From assembly GCF_021532375.1 (NCBI RefSeq), contig NZ_JAKGAP010000048.1:1-52172 (forward strand): 52,172 bases of DNA, in the 5' to 3' direction. Shown in pieces: positions 28,064 through 37,757 of this stretch. A model generated the notes under the pieces. The model was not told the DNA's origin. It worked only from the letters and a program-made list of their open reading frames with translations, and ran no database searches. The translations under genes and the position numbers were made by a program. How positions within the stretch are numbered: the stretch's first letter is position 1; each line of letters opens with the position of its first letter. The DNA is from Paenibacillus alkaliterrae (GTDB lineage: Bacteria; Bacillota; Bacilli; Paenibacillales; Paenibacillaceae).

Positions 28064-29440
28064 CTATTTGTTAAGCTTAGCCAATTCAGCATCTACGTTC
28101 TTTTTGACTTCATCCAGCAGTTGCTGAGCTTCGCCTTTGCCGTTTATGGCCAAATCTTGTACACGCATCGTTTCATTCCATAAGAAGGAACCCACTGGCG
28201 TTACCGGTCTTGCAAAAGCATTAGGCATCATATCTAAAAATATTTTGAGGTTGGGGTTTTCAGCTAATTTCAGCTCTTCGTTGACGGAAGGCATAACGCT
28301 AATATCATTGCCTGCCGTCGGACGTTTGTTCCATAACAGTGTACCTTCCTTATGAGCAACAAATTTCACAAATTCCCATGCTTCATTCGTATGTTTTGCA
28401 CCCTTCGGAACAACATATGACCAACCGCCGGCCCAAGTAACAGATGGATAGCCATCAGCAGCCGGCATCGGCGCCACACCCCATTCGAATTCGGGCTTAT
28501 ATTTGCTAAGATCGTTCAAAACCCAGTTGCCGTCGAACACAAAGGCCACTTTCCCTGTCCAAAAAGGATTCATTCCCGTCTGGCCGATCGCGGTCGAGAA
28601 GCTGGTTAAATTTTCAATATCGTATTTCTTCGCATATCCGGCCATCCAATCCAAAGCCTTTACGATTTGCGGATTGTTCGGCGTCAGCTCACCGTCCTTC
28701 TCCCACTCGCCGCCCCAGTTCCAGCCTTGCGTATATAAGAAGCCTTGATTCATCCATGGTATGAAACCAATTTCATCATATTTGCCGTTTTTGCCTTTGA
28801 CAAACGTGGCTTCCGCCATTTCATCCAATTCAGCCATTGTCTTCGGCGGGTTGTTTGGATCCAGTCCTGCTTTTTGCATCATCGTTTTATTGTAATACAT
28901 GGCCCGGTTATCGGTGCCCCAAGGCAAAGCATATACCTTATCCTCATAAACACTCTCGTTCCAAACGCTTTTATAGTAATCATTAGACGCTATCCCATCC
29001 CTTTCAACAAATTCAGTCAAATCTGTAAGGGACTCTTTGGCAGCCCAAGAACCAACTAAGAAGCGGTCAAACAGCGCTACATCCGGGGGATTGCCTCCGG
29101 CGATTGCAGTCAACAGCTTGTCCGACGATTGTGTTTGGCCGGACGCTTCTACAAACGTCATCTTCACTTTAATGTTAGGGTATTTTTTCTCAAACTCATC
29201 GACAACGTACTTTTTAAAATCTTTCTGATAATCTCCGCCCCAAGGAAACCAAAAATCAATGGTAACCTTGTCAGCGCTGCCGGGTTTTTCAGGCTCCGAT
29301 GCGTTGTCGGCATCGCTTTCCGATCCTGCGTTCTTGCTGCTGCAGCCCGCCAATACCAAGGTGAACACTAAGGTGAAACCGAGAAGAATTGAAGTCCATT
29401 TCCTGTTCCGCCAAGCGTTTAGACCCGTCTTTCTTTTCAT
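28064..29440 (-). CDS. Extracellular sugar-binding lipoprotein (locus B)
   Basis: A 458-residue family 1 solute-binding protein. A basic N-terminus, a hydrophobic stretch and the lipobox LAGC (C33) mark it as a lipoprotein. Internal motifs such as GWSYVVPKGAKHTNEAWEF are typical of CUT1 binding proteins. GGGAGG lies 7 nt before the ATG. It is preceded by a cre site and by the YesM-type kinase gene, and followed by two permeases. The ligand is probably an oligosaccharide but cannot be named. Confidence 0.92.
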   Translation of the reverse strand: MKRKTGLNAWRNRKWTSILLGFTLVFTLVLAGCSSKNAGSESDADNASEPEKPGSADKVTIDFWFPWGGDYQKDFKKYVVDEFEKKYPNIKVKMTFVEASGQTQSSDKLLTAIAGGNPPDVALFDRFLVGSWAAKESLTDLTEFVERDGIASNDYYKSVWNESVYEDKVYALPWGTDNRAMYYNKTMMQKAGLDPNNPPKTMAELDEMAEATFVKGKNGKYDEIGFIPWMNQGFLYTQGWNWGGEWEKDGELTPNNPQIVKALDWMAGYAKKYDIENLTSFSTAIGQTGMNPFWTGKVAFVFDGNWVLNDLSKYKPEFEWGVAPMPAADGYPSVTWAGGWSYVVPKGAKHTNEAWEFVKFVAHKEGTLLWNKRPTAGNDISVMPSVNEELKLAENPNLKIFLDMMPNAFARPVTPVGSFLWNETMRVQDLAINGKGEAQQLLDEVKKNVDAELAKLNK

Positions 29441-29499
29441 TAGTTAGCCTCCCTGTCATTAAATTAATAATTATGCAATCTCTCTCGGGTTAACTAAAT

Positions 29500-29514
29500 T
29501 GTATACGTTTTCAT
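29500..29514 (-). promoter_or_regulatory. cre site upstream of the locus B binding protein
   Basis: Leftward ATGAAAACGTATACA fits every position of the cre consensus WTGNAANCGNWNNCW. It lies 60 bp upstream of the binding-protein start, between it and the kinase gene, suggesting CcpA control of the importer. Confidence 0.65.
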
Positions 29515-29572
29515 AATAATCAAGTAAGGAGAGCACTTTTGTTTTTTGTGTGTTTTTTGGGTGTTTTTCGGC

Positions 29573-31363
29573 TTAACTTAATGGTAACATCAATGTCACC
29601 TTCGTGCCGCCTGTAAGTCCGCTTTCCAAATCCAATCCGTACTGTTCGCCGTAAGCAAGCTTGATCTGACTGTTAATATTTTTAAGCGCAAAATGGTCCT
29701 CCTGAGTAAAATCATTACTTTCAAGCGCTTCTTCAATCTGCTTCAGCTTCTTAGGAGTGATTCCGACGCCGTCGTCAATGACCTCAAAGAAGAGAAGACC
29801 GTTCTTCTGAATCCAACGAATATCGAGGCGGCCTGTTCCCTTTTTATTCTCAATTCCATGGTAAATCGCATTTTCTACCAGCGGTTGAAAGATGAATTTT
29901 AAAACCGGATAATCCAATAATTCGCTATCCACCTCCAGATTCACCTCAAACTTGTCCTGGTAACGTACCTTTTGGACCGATAAATAGCTCTCTACTAACG
30001 ATACCGCCTCCCTTACCGTAACCTTGTCCCTTCCATCACTTAAACTAATCCGCAAATAATTAGACAGACCGAATATCATCGTACTGATATCATGCACCTT
30101 GTGAATGCGGGAAATCCAATGAATCGAATCGAGCGTATTGTAAATAAAATGGGCATTAATTTGGGAAGCCAGCATTTTTAATTGATTTTCTTTTTTCAGA
30201 AGCCGCTGAATGTACAGTTCATTGATCAAGCTTTTGATCCTGGATACCATTATGTTGAAACTATCAAATAGAATACCGAATTCATCTTTGCGATGATTCG
30301 TGATCTGAATTTCGAAGTCCCCTTCTTTGGCTTTACGCATCGACCGAAGCAGGATCTGAACGGGATGATGCATTTGACGGGCGATTGTCCAAGCCAAGAT
30401 GACAGCTACGACCGTAAATCCAATAGCAAGATAAAAGGTATACAACCGAATCTCGCGCGAATCTTTCACTAATTGCCCAGCCGGAGCCATCCCGACAAGC
30501 TTCCAATCGTTTTTATCCATTTGATCATAAACAACCACCATCTCTTTTCCGTCAAGCACCTTATTTGTTATACCGCTACTTTCAATTTCAGCGGCCAGTT
30601 CCAGAGCGAAAGGACGCATAAGGCTCCGGCCATCAGAGTCTCCGACAACGTTGTTGTCCCGATCAACAATAATAGACGTACCCAATGCTTTAAAATCAAT
30701 TTCCGATAAAATCTGTTGAATTTCGGACGGGTCGATCTCAATTAACAATACACCGATGATTTCGCCATTGCCCCAAATATCTTTCAAAGCCCGTCCATAG
30801 CAAAAAACAGGCTTGTCCTCCTCTGATGATTGATTTTCTTGAATAAAAGAAGGACGGATCCCAAACCAGACCATTCGACCGTCAGCATCTTTTATTTCCT
30901 TATACCAATCTTGCTCCTGTTTCATTTTATCGATGGGAGACCGAACGGAGAAAGTAGGGCTGCTTGTCAAAGAATAGTTATAAGAGGAGGCATATTCCCC
31001 AAAAATAAATACATTCGCTGTATCGTTTTTTGAATTCGCAAAACTGGATAAAAACTTCGAAATTTGCTCGGTATTCTGCATCCTTTCGTAATTGTCCCTA
31101 AATTCCCCCAAAATCCCTTTCTGCAATTCCCTGTAACTGAAAACGAAGTACGATCGACTTTCATATTCATCCATTATCATTTCAAGTCGTTTATTTGCTT
31201 GCTGAACCGTTTGCAGGGCGACCCCGCCCACATTCACTTGAATAATTTCTTTTGCTTTATTATAGGAAAGATACCCCATCACCATAATGGAAATCGTCAT
31301 ACTTACAAAATAAATAATAAACATTTTAAAACCGACAAACCGCCACTTCGATTGATTATTCAT
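29573..31363 (-). CDS. Sensor histidine kinase (YesM-type)
   Basis: A roughly 596-residue two-component kinase. One N-terminal helix (about 13-35) and a second (about 300-322) bracket an extracellular sensor. A HAMP linker and the YesM-type phosphoacceptor region LASQINAHFIYNTLDSIHW follow, then the ATPase domain (PLVENAIYHGIENKKGTG, DDGVGITPKK). It probably senses a sugar outside the cell and phosphorylates the partner regulator encoded just upstream. The start is ATG 31363; TTG 31384 in the same frame overlaps GGAGG and is less likely. It forms one operon with the regulator and perhaps the importer. Confidence 0.92.
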   Translation of the reverse strand: MNNQSKWRFVGFKMFIIYFVSMTISIMVMGYLSYNKAKEIIQVNVGGVALQTVQQANKRLEMIMDEYESRSYFVFSYRELQKGILGEFRDNYERMQNTEQISKFLSSFANSKNDTANVFIFGEYASSYNYSLTSSPTFSVRSPIDKMKQEQDWYKEIKDADGRMVWFGIRPSFIQENQSSEEDKPVFCYGRALKDIWGNGEIIGVLLIEIDPSEIQQILSEIDFKALGTSIIVDRDNNVVGDSDGRSLMRPFALELAAEIESSGITNKVLDGKEMVVVYDQMDKNDWKLVGMAPAGQLVKDSREIRLYTFYLAIGFTVVAVILAWTIARQMHHPVQILLRSMRKAKEGDFEIQITNHRKDEFGILFDSFNIMVSRIKSLINELYIQRLLKKENQLKMLASQINAHFIYNTLDSIHWISRIHKVHDISTMIFGLSNYLRISLSDGRDKVTVREAVSLVESYLSVQKVRYQDKFEVNLEVDSELLDYPVLKFIFQPLVENAIYHGIENKKGTGRLDIRWIQKNGLLFFEVIDDGVGITPKKLKQIEEALESNDFTQEDHFALKNINSQIKLAYGEQYGLDLESGLTGGTKVTLMLPLS

Positions 31364-31408
31364 CTTTTGATGCCGCACCTCCAATGCTCTATCGATAGGA
31401 TGGATGAA

Positions 31409-33043
31409 TTAGATGCCAAGATCACGGTACTTCCCAGGTGTCAATCCTTCGATTTCTTTAAACGTTTTGGAAAAATGGCGGAAATCGGTATACCCGACTT
31501 TTTCGGCGATTTCATAGACTTTGAGCGTGGACGTCTTCAGCAGTTGTTTCGCCTTATCCATTCGCAATCGTATAAGATATTTACTGTATGTTTCCCCGAC
31601 CTCCTCGTGAAACACTTTACTGAAATAGGAAGGGTTAAGGCAAAGATGTTCGGCCACATCGTTCATCGTTATCCCTTTCATATAGTGCAAATGGGAATAA
31701 TGCATCCCTAACTCGACGATTCTTTTATGATTGCCGGTACCTCGCGATTCGCAAGCGCACTGCAGGAGGACAACCGGCAATTCTTCTCTAAGCTGCGCTA
31801 GAGTGAAATCCTTGTTTAAAATGGTTTCGTTGAAAATGTCTATACCCGGCGCTTTCATAAACGGATGCGCCGCCTCCCACTTTTTCACTACACTCTGGAG
31901 CAGTACCCTTAAACCGCGAGAAACATTAAGCGGTGAACTTTGTTCACGCGCAGATTGCAAATGCTCGATCAATTGCCCGGCCAATTCATGGATAGCTCTG
32001 TTATCCCCTAGCCTCATGGCTTGATTAAGCCTTGTTTCCCACGAACCGTCAGGACCGTTATAAGCGTGAAGCTTGTTTTCTATTATAGGAAGCCGTGCCG
32101 AATCGTACACTTTCCCGAAACCGTCATAGAAGGCAAAAGAGCAGGCATTCAGCGCTTCCTCAAAGCATTGTGCCAGTTTCATCATGTTCCCTGCATTACT
32201 GATTCCTATGCTTATGGTTATGCCTAAATAATGCTTCGCTGCATGAACCAACGCTATCATTCCATTTGAGAAGGCATCATTGATACAGCTTACCTTGTCG
32301 TAAGCGCTGATTCCGTGCGAAAACAACACAGCCAGTTCCGTATCCGCGTTATTGTCTAATGGACAGGCAACAGCTTGTCCCCAGTTCATGGAAATTTCCT
32401 CGGCAATATTGCCAAGAGCAAAACGAATCAATGAACGGTCTCTTTCACACTCAGCCCTTGACCCCCAATGATGGATTTTAACCGTAAGAACAGTCAGGCA
32501 ATCCGGATTCAAGGCCATATTTAAGGTCTGCCACCTAGCTTCTTGATCCCCTATTGTATCGGTAGTACGACCAAGCAGCAGCATTTCCAAAAAATGCTGA
32601 CGGGCGAGAGGCAAACTTTCACGGATACGCCCTGACATCTCCTTTAGATGCAGGTGACGTTTGTTCTCTTGTTCCAGATCACCTACACACCTGCGTACCA
32701 CTTCGAGCAGCGCCGTTTCCTCGATTGGTTTCAAAACATAATCGTATGCACCGTATTTCAAAGCTTTTTGAGCATAATGGAAATCGTTGTAGCCGCTGAT
32801 AATGATCACATGTGCTTTCTTTTGCTGATTCCTTAATGCTTCAATTAACTCTAATCCATCCATCCTGGGCATCTTAATATCCGTAATAATAATGTCAGGC
32901 GAATCCATCTGTATTCTATGAAGCGCTTCTTCTCCATCCTCCGCTTCCCCGATAAGCTCAATTCCTTCCGCCATCCAATCAATGGTTAAAGAAAGGCCTT
33001 GCCGAACCCATTTTTCGTCGTCCACGACAAGCAGCGTATACAT
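31409..33043 (-). CDS. Response regulator with AraC-type DNA-binding domain (YesN-type)
   Basis: A 544-residue regulator. The receiver domain (1-120) has the acidic pocket DDE (8-10), phosphoacceptor D55 in ITDIKMPRMDGLEL and K107 in YVLKPIEE. A long middle segment leads to two C-terminal AraC helix-turn-helix motifs (MNDVAEHLCLNPSYFSKVF and VYEIAEKVGYTDFRHFSKTF). It is the partner of the adjacent kinase and should activate the locus B importer. AAGGAGG lies 6 nt before the ATG. Confidence 0.94.
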   Translation of the reverse strand: MYTLLVVDDEKWVRQGLSLTIDWMAEGIELIGEAEDGEEALHRIQMDSPDIIITDIKMPRMDGLELIEALRNQQKKAHVIIISGYNDFHYAQKALKYGAYDYVLKPIEETALLEVVRRCVGDLEQENKRHLHLKEMSGRIRESLPLARQHFLEMLLLGRTTDTIGDQEARWQTLNMALNPDCLTVLTVKIHHWGSRAECERDRSLIRFALGNIAEEISMNWGQAVACPLDNNADTELAVLFSHGISAYDKVSCINDAFSNGMIALVHAAKHYLGITISIGISNAGNMMKLAQCFEEALNACSFAFYDGFGKVYDSARLPIIENKLHAYNGPDGSWETRLNQAMRLGDNRAIHELAGQLIEHLQSAREQSSPLNVSRGLRVLLQSVVKKWEAAHPFMKAPGIDIFNETILNKDFTLAQLREELPVVLLQCACESRGTGNHKRIVELGMHYSHLHYMKGITMNDVAEHLCLNPSYFSKVFHEEVGETYSKYLIRLRMDKAKQLLKTSTLKVYEIAEKVGYTDFRHFSKTFKEIEGLTPGKYRDLGI

Positions 33044-33134
33044 GTAATCCCTCCTTTAATAGGCAAGTTTGTCCGGAATATTCAAATCCCAAATATATCT
33101 TTCGTGACGCCATTTGAATATCCTTTAAATGAAT

Positions 33135-33172
33135 GTGAAAGAGCTCACGCTATGTCAGCATGAGCTCTTTCA
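33135..33172 (-). terminator. Hairpin terminator after the gntP gene
   Basis: GTGAAAGAGCTCA pairs with TGAGCTCTTTCA around a short loop. It lies about 60 bp past the GntP stop on the leftward transcript. The T-tract is weak, so efficiency is uncertain. Confidence 0.6.
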
Positions 33173-33231
33173 GTTTCGTTATATAACTAACGATCAATTT
33201 CAGGTACCCTGTCATTTTAATGAATGATGAC

Positions 33232-34704
33232 TTAAAGGAAAATGACACCTAATATAGCTACAACTATAATGCCCACAACTCCTTGTACAAGCGTAGCCAT
33301 TGTCTGCGCCCGATAAGCGGTATTCAGCTTCATGCCGGAGAATTGGGTGACGACCCAGAAATAGGAATCGTTCACATGGCTGACCACCATCGCGCCGCAG
33401 CCGATAGCCATTACAGTAAGCATTTGTCCGATTGGAACTGTTCCCATCATTTCAGTCAACCCCAGCGACGGAAGCAAAGGCATCATAATTGTCGATGTGA
33501 TAACGAGCGATGCGGTTGAGCTGCCCTGTGCCGTTTTAAGAACAGCTGCGATAATAAAGGCAAGAATCAATGCGCCTACTCCTACGAATGCTGCGTTGCC
33601 GTCGATCAGCGATTTCACATAGTCGGCAATTGGCGTCGCTTTAATGACTGCTCCCAGTGCGCCGCCTGCTCCTGTAATCATAATGATGATAGCGGAATCC
33701 ATCAAGCCTTCACCCATCAGCTTCGTCAAATTTTCTTCGTTGCGCTTCGGAAGCAAGGTAAAGATCGCTAACAGAACGCCGATAAACAAGGCATTAACCG
33801 GAGAGCCAAGGAAAGTAAACAGTGTGTTGGAGAAGCCGCTCATGAGCAATATTTTATTGCCTGCGGCGTCAACTCCGACCGGGAAATTAGCTAAAGAACC
33901 TAGTGCGAGCAAAATAATCGGTACAACGATCGGTCCGAATGCAGCCCAAGCGGAAGGCAGCTTGCCAAAGCGCTTTTTATATTCCTCAAAAGTTTCTGTC
34001 GTCTCGTCAAGGGTAGAAGGCAGCTTATCCGCTACTTTTCGGGCCCATACGTAACCGGCAAAAGCAACAGGTATGGACACGATTAAACCGATAACAATGA
34101 CCCAGAACAGCCCATCGGGTCCGATACCTACATTTGTCGCAGCCGCAATCGGTCCTGGTGTAGGAGGAACAAGAGTATGCGTAGCATACAACCCCGTAGA
34201 TAAAGCAACAGAAAGCGTTACGACGTTCACGCCTGAGCGCTTTGCCAGCGACTTTTTCAGAGAAGACAAAATAACGTACCCTGAATCGCAAAACACGGGA
34301 ATCGAAACAATCCAACCGATAATGGACATGGCAATCGCCGGATGCCGGTCACCGAGCAATCGGAGCACGACCTCAGCCATCTTGACTGCAGCGCCGGTTT
34401 TCTCCAAAATTTTACCAATGATCGTACCGAAAATAATAACAAGACCGATACTTGTTATAATGCCGCCGAAGCCTCCGGAAACGGTTGCCCCTATATCTTT
34501 AATAATCGGGGCTTCGACTCCGTTAATTTCACCAATCAGGTTCGTTCCGAGCGCAAGGATATAGGTTGAACTGATGATGGATAAAAAAGGATGAAGTTTC
34601 CATTTCGCCGTTGCATACACGATAAAGACGATACTGAAAAGCAATAGTACTAAAATAACAGGTCCCAGTTGAACAATTTCAGGGCCAAATCCTGCTTGGT
34701 TCAT
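33232..34704 (-). CDS. GntP-family gluconate/glycerate permease
   Basis: A 490-residue membrane transporter of the GntP family with a dozen or so hydrophobic segments and family stretches such as VPPTPGPIAAATN, GTVPIGQMLTV and VSHVNDSYFWVV. The family moves gluconate, glycerate or related sugar acids with protons. Because it overlaps the glycerate kinase gene by 4 nt (ATGA), D-glycerate is the most likely substrate. GAGGGGG lies 6 nt upstream of the ATG. Confidence 0.92.
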   Translation of the reverse strand: MNQAGFGPEIVQLGPVILVLLLFSIVFIVYATAKWKLHPFLSIISSTYILALGTNLIGEINGVEAPIIKDIGATVSGGFGGIITSIGLVIIFGTIIGKILEKTGAAVKMAEVVLRLLGDRHPAIAMSIIGWIVSIPVFCDSGYVILSSLKKSLAKRSGVNVVTLSVALSTGLYATHTLVPPTPGPIAAATNVGIGPDGLFWVIVIGLIVSIPVAFAGYVWARKVADKLPSTLDETTETFEEYKKRFGKLPSAWAAFGPIVVPIILLALGSLANFPVGVDAAGNKILLMSGFSNTLFTFLGSPVNALFIGVLLAIFTLLPKRNEENLTKLMGEGLMDSAIIIMITGAGGALGAVIKATPIADYVKSLIDGNAAFVGVGALILAFIIAAVLKTAQGSSTASLVITSTIMMPLLPSLGLTEMMGTVPIGQMLTVMAIGCGAMVVSHVNDSYFWVVTQFSGMKLNTAYRAQTMATLVQGVVGIIVVAILGVIFL

Positions 34705-35846
34705 AGTAATCCCCCTCGTATATTGTAAATGCGAACGACTTGCTCTGCCGCCTGCTCCAACAGCGTTTCGGTCAGCTCCATAGCCTCGTCAAGCGGCATC
34801 GGTCGATTCAGAATGCTGATTACCGCCGATACTCCATGCTCATACAAGCTTTCGATACCTTGTCCGATGGATCCGGCCAAAACAATGACAGGCACTTGGT
34901 GTTTCCTCGCTGCATGCGCAACTCCACACGGCGTTTTGCCACTTGCAGTCTGAAAATCAACCTGCCCTTCCCCGGTAATGACAAGATCCGCATCCTGAAT
35001 GGCCGATTCGAGATCCGTCATTCTAGTAACAATCGAGATGCCTGATTCCAATTGGCCATCCATAAAAGCAAGGATTCCGCCGGACAAGCCGCCTGCCGCG
35101 CCTGTTCCGGGAATATCATGTATCGCGATACCTTTCGCGCATTCAATCAAATCGGCAAAATGCTTCAAGTTCAGATCAAGCTGCCGCACCATCTCAGGCG
35201 TCGCGCCTTTTTGCGGTCCGAAAACGGCCGATGCTCCGCTAGGGCCGACGAACGGGCTATTTACATCGCAAGCGATGATGAACTCGCTTTCAGCAATACG
35301 CGGGTCCAATCCTTCCAGACGAATTTCTGAAATCTTGCCTAATTCGCCTCCCCCAAAACCTAACGGCTGGCCATCCTGGTTAAGCAGTTCCGCTCCCAAA
35401 GCTTGCAGCATTCCCGCCCCGCCGTCATTCGTCGCGCTTCCGCCCAGGCCAAGTATAAAATGCCTGCAGCCATGGTCGAGGCCGGCTTCGATGAGCTGAC
35501 CGAAGCCGTATGTCGTTGTATACAATGGGTTCCTTTCGTGCTCCCCGATCAAATATAATCCAGAGGACATGGCCATTTCGATGACACAAGTATTGCCGTC
35601 TCCCAGTATGCCGATTCCCGATTTGATGTCCCGGCCTAACGGGTTTTTCGCTATAACTTCCAAGAAACGCCCGCCTGTGGCATCAATCAGACAGTCCATC
35701 GTGCCTTCGCCGCCATCGGCCATCGGAACAACGACGGTGGTAGCGCTTTCATTTATTGCCCGCTTAACTCCCCTTTCAATAGCGAGCCCAACTTCTTTGG
35801 CCGAGAGGCTGCCTTTATAAGAATCCGGTGCAATGACAATTTTCAT
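34701..35846 (-). CDS. Glycerate kinase
   Basis: A 381-residue enzyme of the GarK/GlxK family, which phosphorylates D-glycerate with ATP to phosphoglycerate, feeding glycolysis. The opening MKIVIAPDSYKGSLSA, the GLGGSATNDGGAGMLQALG loop and VITGEGQVDFQTASGKTP are diagnostic. Product position (2- or 3-phospho) cannot be told from sequence. It is translationally coupled to the GntP permease and lies downstream of the CdaR-type regulator. AAGGAGGG is 13 nt before the ATG, a rather long spacing. Confidence 0.94.
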   Translation of the reverse strand: MKIVIAPDSYKGSLSAKEVGLAIERGVKRAINESATTVVVPMADGGEGTMDCLIDATGGRFLEVIAKNPLGRDIKSGIGILGDGNTCVIEMAMSSGLYLIGEHERNPLYTTTYGFGQLIEAGLDHGCRHFILGLGGSATNDGGAGMLQALGAELLNQDGQPLGFGGGELGKISEIRLEGLDPRIAESEFIIACDVNSPFVGPSGASAVFGPQKGATPEMVRQLDLNLKHFADLIECAKGIAIHDIPGTGAAGGLSGGILAFMDGQLESGISIVTRMTDLESAIQDADLVITGEGQVDFQTASGKTPCGVAHAARKHQVPVIVLAGSIGQGIESLYEHGVSAVISILNRPMPLDEAMELTETLLEQAAEQVVRIYNIRGGLL

Positions 35847-35880
35847 GTCGATTATGTTCCCTCCTTTTTAACCTATTGTG

Positions 35881-35909
35881 ATTATATAGAACATTGCCTC
35901 ACCGCTCAA
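35881..35909 (-). promoter_or_regulatory. Promoter of the glycerate kinase-gntP operon
   Basis: Leftward TTGAGC (35904-35909), a 17-bp spacer and TATAAT (35881-35886). It gives the operon its own promoter, separate from the upstream regulator gene. Confidence 0.7.
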
Positions 35910-35951
35910 TGTGTAAAGCATACGAGTTCAAGTCTAAATTTTCGACATTTT

Positions 35952-35968
35952 TAGTGCACTGTGCACAA
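35952..35968 (-). promoter_or_regulatory. Palindrome, candidate CdaR operator
   Basis: GTGCAC at 35954-35959 and again at 35961-35966, one base apart, forms a 13-bp palindrome flanked by TTA/AAG. It lies about 45 bp upstream of the -35 of the glycerate promoter, a usual place for an activator site. Binding by CdaR is an inference. Confidence 0.4.
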
Positions 35969-35988
35969 GTATTATCTATTGCAACCTC

Positions 35989-37146
35989 TTACAACTTGTA
36001 TTTATACAGCATAAGTGCTAATTGGATCCGCACCGCCTGACGGAACTGCTTTGGATTTGCATGGATTAGACTCTCGATCCGGTCGAAACGATACATAAGC
36101 GTATTTCGGTGAATCCCCATCTTGCGGGCTGTTTCATTAAGGTTCATGTCACTGTCATAAAACGACTGCAGCGTATTCAGTAGATCAGGATATCGCTGCA
36201 GCTCCCCTAATGTTTCGCGAATGATCCGTTCCCCGGACGTCTCGGATATCTCCCCCAAAATCAACTCAAGCGCAGCATCATCGATATGCATGACCTGCCC
36301 TTTTTCCGGATACTTATGAATAATCTTCAATAAGCTTAGCGTTTCCTGAAATGATTTCGCGAGCTCATCTACATTTTTACAACCTTTTCCAATTGCAATT
36401 TGCGCATCAGTTTTAAACCGGCTCGAAATGAAAGCTGCAATTTTTGAGGAAATGTGAAGCAATTCCTCCTTGGCTTGCTTTTCATTTTTGCAACCTGCAA
36501 TTTCAGGAATGACAACCCAGTGGTCGAGGCCTAATTGAGCAAGCAAGGTCTGCTTTGGGTTGTTGAACAAACGGGTAATTTCTGAAAAGCGATAATAGCT
36601 TTGATCGAGATCGCTTGTCATATTATCGTTCACTTCAACATGGATAACCATCATGGACCGGGGTAAAGTAAGATCGATACCGAGCAGCTGCCCTCTGGCA
36701 AGCAATACATCCTTCGATGTCTGCTCCGAGGGTGAAATCATCTCTTGCACCAGATATGCCTTGGCTCGTGCCTTCATCTCGATTTGTTCCGTTAAATACG
36801 CCTGCTGCAGCAGCATTTCTGTCATCATTTTCACAGCCCGGCCGAACGGGATGACTTCCGCTTCCTGTCCGGTAATCCCGATGACCCCGACAAGCTCATT
36901 TTGAAAAAAAATGGGCATATTGATCCCAGGCTTCGTCCCCGCCCACCTCATTGTATCTTCCTGCGAAATGATTATTTCATCCTCGGTTCTTATTACTTCA
37001 ATAGCCCCTTTATGAAGTGTTCCAATTCGCTGCGGATCGCTGGAGCTGATGATCATTCCATTCCTGTCCATGACATTCATGTTCATCAGGGTCAGTTCCT
37101 TCGTCTTTTTAACAATGATATCAGCAAGCTGCCTCGTTATTCTCAT
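35989..37146 (-). CDS. cdaR: Sugar diacid utilization regulator (CdaR-type)
   Basis: A 385-residue regulator. Residues 1-130 form the sugar-diacid recognition domain (RITRQLADIIVKKTKELTLMN, GVIGITGQEAEVIPFGRAVK). A middle segment follows and a PucR/CdaR helix-turn-helix closes the protein (MNLNETARKMGIHRNTLMYR). Relatives respond to glycerate or glucarate and activate their catabolic genes, fitting the glycerate kinase and GntP genes just downstream on the same strand. ATG 37146 gives the family N-terminus; an earlier ATG at 37218 adds 24 unlike residues. Confidence 0.9.
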   Translation of the reverse strand: MRITRQLADIIVKKTKELTLMNMNVMDRNGMIISSSDPQRIGTLHKGAIEVIRTEDEIIISQEDTMRWAGTKPGINMPIFFQNELVGVIGITGQEAEVIPFGRAVKMMTEMLLQQAYLTEQIEMKARAKAYLVQEMISPSEQTSKDVLLARGQLLGIDLTLPRSMMVIHVEVNDNMTSDLDQSYYRFSEITRLFNNPKQTLLAQLGLDHWVVIPEIAGCKNEKQAKEELLHISSKIAAFISSRFKTDAQIAIGKGCKNVDELAKSFQETLSLLKIIHKYPEKGQVMHIDDAALELILGEISETSGERIIRETLGELQRYPDLLNTLQSFYDSDMNLNETARKMGIHRNTLMYRFDRIESLIHANPKQFRQAVRIQLALMLYKYKL

Positions 37147-37395
37147 GCGCCTTCGTCCCCCATCGTGTCTAAAAAAGAAGCCCCCTAGGCGGTTGAACAC
37201 CTTGTGAAGCCTTATCATTTACTTTACGTTTTAATTTACCGAATTACAATGCCGCCCTTGCAATCGAAATGCCATGCCAACCGTTTCCTCCGCTTGATGG
37301 ACTAACATAATAAGGAATTTGGAGAATGCGGGAGAATATTTCAGAATAGTCCGACTTCTTCAGGATGTATCGCAAATAAACCATTTATATCGGTT

Positions 37396-37425
37396 TTGCT
37401 TTCTCCAAATAGAGAATGATATGAT
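37396..37425 (+). promoter_or_regulatory. Possible promoter of the small cysteine-rich protein
   Basis: TTGCTT (37396-37401), 18-bp spacer, TATGAT (37420-37425), about 75 bp upstream of the start codon. The -35 is weak. Confidence 0.4.
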
Positions 37426-37500
37426 AGTTTTGACTCGTCTACATCTCGTTACACCGTTATGCGGGCTCCTCATTATTTAAAAAACAGTGAAGGAGGAACA

Positions 37501-37689
37501 ATGATGAAGTGTAAACCATGTGATGGAACCGGGAAGTCAAAATGCGCCGACTGCAATGGTGATGGATTGGGCTATGGACATGGAAAGTGTATGGCCTGTA
37601 ATGGAAGCGGTTTAATTGAATGCACGCAGTGTGATGCAACCGGCAAAGTGAGCCTGTTCCGATGGATGAATCTCAAAAAGGCCGAGTAA
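37501..37689 (+). CDS. Small DnaJ-like cysteine-rich zinc-finger protein
   Basis: A 62-residue protein with four CxxCxxxG repeats: CKPCDGTG, CADCNGDG, CMACNGSG and CTQCDATG. This is the layout of the zinc-binding central domain of DnaJ, but without any J domain or other part. It should fold around two zinc ions. AAGGAGG lies just upstream; start may be ATG 37501 or the adjacent ATG 37504, which has the better 7-nt spacing. It stands alone between the CdaR gene and locus D, with a terminator after it. No function is known to me. Small relatives in Bacillota include the anti-TRAP protein, but the spacing of cysteines differs. Confidence 0.85.
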   Translation: MMKCKPCDGTGKSKCADCNGDGLGYGHGKCMACNGSGLIECTQCDATGKVSLFRWMNLKKAE

Positions 37690-37714
37690 TTTCTATGATC
37701 CCCTCTATAAAAAA

Positions 37715-37743
37715 AAGCGAGCGTATGATTGACATACACTCGC
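37715..37743 (-). terminator. Leftward terminator-like hairpin
   Basis: AGCGAGCGTATG pairs with CATACACTCGCT. Read leftward it is followed by TTTTTTT, so it would end transcripts coming from the right (locus D side). Confidence 0.6.
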
Positions 37744-37757
37744 TAAGACTGTTGACT

